This document shows, one piece after another, positions 61,592 to 64,000 of a stretch of 64,000 nucleotides of DNA. How positions within the stretch are numbered: position 1 is the first letter of the stretch; each line of letters opens with the position of its first letter. The position numbers were made by a program, and so were the translations under genes. The stretch comes from CAYZJV01 sp964473245 (GTDB lineage: Bacteria > Spirochaetota > Spirochaetia > Sphaerochaetales > Sphaerochaetaceae): assembly GCA_964473245.1 (NCBI GenBank), contig CAYYOL010000005.1:1-64000 (forward strand). The letters are read 5' to 3'. Under the pieces are notes generated by a model. That model saw nothing but the letters and a program-made list of their open reading frames with translations, made no database searches and had not been told where the DNA came from.

Positions 61592-63154
61592 TCATTCTGT
61601 CAATATATGTTCTTGCGCATATGTTCGGTTTGCGCTACGTCCGTATAGGTGTAACAGCTCACTGAGTGAATCAGCAGGAAACTTTTGCATGAGAGACGGT
61701 GAGACACGCCAACTCCAATTATGATTCCCGCAGGTAGATGGCGTATTCATGCGAGCCGAACTATCCAAATTGAGAATATCTTGAAGTGGGATAATTACCG
61801 TTCGTGCGTGAGAGGCTATCAGAGTTCGAATCATCGACTCGACAACGGTATCTGCACTACAGGCAAGATATCTACAGACTATGTATTGCAGGGAGGAGGG
61901 GATCGATAAAAACCAGCCGAGTGTAGTGTCGTTGTCGTGAGTTCCCGTATACGCTACGCATTGATAGGGGTAGTTGTGGGGAAGAAACTCATCGAGACCG
62001 TTCAAACGACCAAAGTCATCGAAGGTGAACCCGTATTGGTAGAGTTTCATCCCTGGAAAACCATTGGAATCACGCAACTCTTCAACACTGGGAGTTACCA
62101 CACCAAGGTCTTCTGCTATGATGGGAATCGTTCCGAGGTGGGTGCGAATGGTTGCAAACAGATCTTTGCCGGGAACATCCACCCATCTTCCCGATTCTGC
62201 CGTGGTACTCCCCGCGGGAATCTCCCAATAGGCGTCAAATCCACGAAAATGATCGACACGTACAATATCGACACATTGTAGTGTACGTGAAAACCGTCGA
62301 ATCCACCACTCGTACAGTGCCTCTTTCCGTGTATCCCAATCGTAGACCGGATTTCCCCATAATTGACCTGTACTGCTGAAGAAATCGGGTGGAACGCCTG
62401 AGACAGCAGAGAAACTTCCCTGAGAATCGGTCTTGAACAAATCTCTGTTACTCCAGGTGTCTACACTATCGGCAGCAACGAAGATCGGCAGATCCCCTAT
62501 GATGTGCAATCCCAGAGCATTCACATGAGCTCGTAAGTTCATCCACTGTACATGAAAGAAGAATTGCAGGACATACCATTGTGCTATTTCGAGCCTATGG
62601 CGCTCTCTCAATGCATCCAGTGCACTAGAGTCGCGGTCAGCGAATTCCTGAGGCCAGTGGGAGAACCACCGTGCATCCTGATACAGCTCATACAGGCACA
62701 TGAACAGGGCATAATCGGCGAGCCAATACGCTTCATCATCGCAGAATGTCTTGAAATCGCTGGCGAGAGCAAAATCCTCTCCAAGTGTGAGACACCGTTC
62801 GGCGGCTACTTTGAGTAGTGGCATCTTGTTGGCGTATACAGCTGAATAATCGACTCGATCGACGGCCGATTCACTGATCGAGGCAATCTCTTCACTGGTT
62901 AACAGATCCCATTCGACGAGTGTGCGAAGGTCTATGAACAACTCGTTTCCAGCAAATGTAGATCGAGCAGCATATGGACTATTCCCATATCCGGTAGGAC
63001 CGAGGGGGAGGATCTGCCAGTAGTCGAATCCAGCAGCGCGTATCGTCTCAGCCATTGAGCGAGCTTCCTTGCCAAGATCACCAATTCCATGGGGGCCGGG
63101 GAGGCTGCTGATATGGACGAGCACACCGGCATGCCGGTCCTGTTGAACATTCAT
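61592..63154 (-). CDS. malQ: 4-alpha-glucanotransferase (amylomaltase, GH77)
   Basis: Transfers glucan chains between maltodextrins. The 520-residue GH77 enzyme shows HISSLPGPHGIGDLG near the start, FDYWQILPLGPTGYGNSPYAARSTFAGNELFIDL, the catalytic nucleophile region VDIVRVDHFRGF, the acid/base IIAEDLGVV, and YTGTHDNDTTLGW with the third carboxylate. Length is normal for the bacterial short type. The start overlaps the LacI gene by four bases, so both are translated together. A GH13 fragment is seen at the opposite end of the window. Confidence 0.95.
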   Translation of the reverse strand: MNVQQDRHAGVLVHISSLPGPHGIGDLGKEARSMAETIRAAGFDYWQILPLGPTGYGNSPYAARSTFAGNELFIDLRTLVEWDLLTSEEIASISESAVDRVDYSAVYANKMPLLKVAAERCLTLGEDFALASDFKTFCDDEAYWLADYALFMCLYELYQDARWFSHWPQEFADRDSSALDALRERHRLEIAQWYVLQFFFHVQWMNLRAHVNALGLHIIGDLPIFVAADSVDTWSNRDLFKTDSQGSFSAVSGVPPDFFSSTGQLWGNPVYDWDTRKEALYEWWIRRFSRTLQCVDIVRVDHFRGFDAYWEIPAGSTTAESGRWVDVPGKDLFATIRTHLGTIPIIAEDLGVVTPSVEELRDSNGFPGMKLYQYGFTFDDFGRLNGLDEFLPHNYPYQCVAYTGTHDNDTTLGWFLSIPSSLQYIVCRYLACSADTVVESMIRTLIASHARTVIIPLQDILNLDSSARMNTPSTCGNHNWSWRVSPSLMQKFPADSLSELLHLYGRSANRTYAQEHILTE

Positions 63155-64000
63155 ACTCTTCCAACGGCAGGTCCGAGGGACTCCCGCTCCAATACCCGAT
63201 AGGGTATGACGACATGATGATCGGTTACAGGTTCTCCCCGAATGAGAGCGAAGAGCATCTCTGCAGCCTTTCGCCCCTTTTCGGAAGCAGGTTGTCCGAT
63301 GGTGGTCAATGGAGGGACCATGTACGACGATTCGACGATATTGTCGAATCCGATCACAGAAATATCATCGGGGACCGTGACTCCCTGATCTGAAAATTGG
63401 AGCAAACATCCTATGGCGACTATATCACTCATGCACACTACACAGGTTGGTCGTTGTTTCGATTCAAGAATCTTGGTCGCCATGAGTCTCCCTTCGATCA
63501 GGGTACATTCAGATGTATAGATATTCACCGAAGGCATATCGAGTGACAGCCCGTAGGGTTTCATTGCGTCCTGGTACCCGGCGAGCCTCGCTTTCTGTAT
63601 ACTGTCTGGTGCGTGTTTCTCATATGAGACGTCTGCTAATCCGATAATCACAATCTCACGATGTCCCTGCGCGAGTACCAGACTCATGATATCCTTAGCG
63701 GCGCTCCTGTCGTCGATATTGACTGATGGCATATCTCGAGAAGGGACTCCATCCACTGTGACAAACGGGATGTTCCGGCCCCTGATGGAATCGACGATCT
63801 CCATATCGACACTCATGCCTTGTGTGATCAAGCCATCGACTGCCGCATGTCGAACTGCATCGAGCACACTCTCATTGAGCGGAGGAATCAGCGTGAGGGT
63901 GTTCCCGTACTTCTGGCATACCGATCCGATTCCCTCAACGACCTGCATGATATAGGGATTTTGGAACGAATAATGGATATGTTGAGGAAGGAGGAATCCG
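63151..64000 (-). CDS. LacI-family transcriptional regulator, N-terminus outside window
   Basis: The ligand-binding part (about 283 codons) of a LacI/GalR-type regulator. It begins in frame at the window edge with GFLLPQHIHYSFQNPYIMQVVEGIG, a typical core-domain opening. It continues with GLITQGMSVD, IPFVTVDG, VNIDDRSAAKDIMSLVLAQGH, RLAGYQDAM, PTCVVCMSDIVAIGCLLQFSDQGVTVPDDISVIGFDNI and PLTTIGQPASEKGRKAAEMLF. The DNA-binding domain is beyond the right edge. The four-base overlap with malQ suggests control of maltodextrin genes, with the sugar ligand unproven. Confidence 0.93.
   Translation of the reverse strand, partial: GFLLPQHIHYSFQNPYIMQVVEGIGSVCQKYGNTLTLIPPLNESVLDAVRHAAVDGLITQGMSVDMEIVDSIRGRNIPFVTVDGVPSRDMPSVNIDDRSAAKDIMSLVLAQGHREIVIIGLADVSYEKHAPDSIQKARLAGYQDAMKPYGLSLDMPSVNIYTSECTLIEGRLMATKILESKQRPTCVVCMSDIVAIGCLLQFSDQGVTVPDDISVIGFDNIVESSYMVPPLTTIGQPASEKGRKAAEMLFALIRGEPVTDHHVVIPYRVLERESLGPAVGRV

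Overview
The window looks like a draft (scaffolded) chromosome segment of a spirochaete. The evidence is gene order and gene types: rpsB-tsf-frr-uppS-cdsA-dxr-rseP without pyrH between tsf and frr, rpsF-ssb-rpsR-(membrane protein)-rplI-dnaB, a fused aroDE, and an EF-G of the spirochaete/planctomycete (spd) recycling type. Flagellar genes and rRNA are absent, so I cannot place it below the phylum; a free-living or gut-associated Spirochaetales/Sphaerochaetales lineage fits best. Four runs of exactly 100 N (4500, 13530, 22474, 40675) are scaffold joins. All four cut or touch genes, and their true lengths differ from 100.

Layout. 1-2447: end of a GH13 alpha-glucosidase, convergent with type III glutamine synthetase. 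2592-7185 (all minus): UvrD/PcrA helicase, gap, DUF362-ferredoxin protein, RNA m5C methyltransferase, hemolysin III-like protein. 7291-9711: polar amino-acid ABC transporter whose promoter carries two arginine-box-like palindromes, so probably for arginine. 9797-11515: DUF212 protein and an MFS permease. 11580-15591: aconitase, citrate synthase and a beta-hydroxyacid dehydrogenase. 15711-18552: SmtB-like zinc sensor, argG, a lipoprotein and a PerR-type regulator. 18646-20624: hflKC. 20747-25527: metG with a minisatellite linker, a FemAB-like protein, murD. 25664-30068: a 30-residue ribosomal-type basic protein, then rpsF-ssb-rpsR-YybS-like-rplI-dnaB. 30057-39252 (minus): ABC-F, maf, rpsB, tsf, frr, uppS, cdsA, dxr, rseP. 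39386-46431: aroDE facing an operon of a small membrane protein, aroK, aroC, an XPB-type helicase and its partner. 46484-51018: dgt, nrdR, an ACT-domain protein / THEP1 NTPase / queuosine-precursor transporter operon, and an inositol-monophosphatase family protein. 51057-55040: mfd and trmB. 55119-59335: two EF-G family genes. 59422-61530: zinc/cadmium ATPase with a SmtB/CzrA-type operator. 61592-64000: malQ and a LacI-family regulator.

The links I find most interesting are these. (1) The zinc sensor at 15.7 kb has the complete SmtB/CzrA alpha-5 metal site, and the zinc ATPase at 61.5 kb has a matching operator over its -10. (2) Near-identical palindromes control argG and the amino-acid transporter. 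(3) An XPB helicase and its partner are translationally coupled inside a shikimate operon. (4) metG and probably murD have promoters so close to the start codon that their mRNAs should be leaderless. (5) An operon couples an ACT-domain protein of unknown function to a THEP1 NTPase. No CRISPR array, insertion sequence, prophage, tRNA or rRNA gene was seen.
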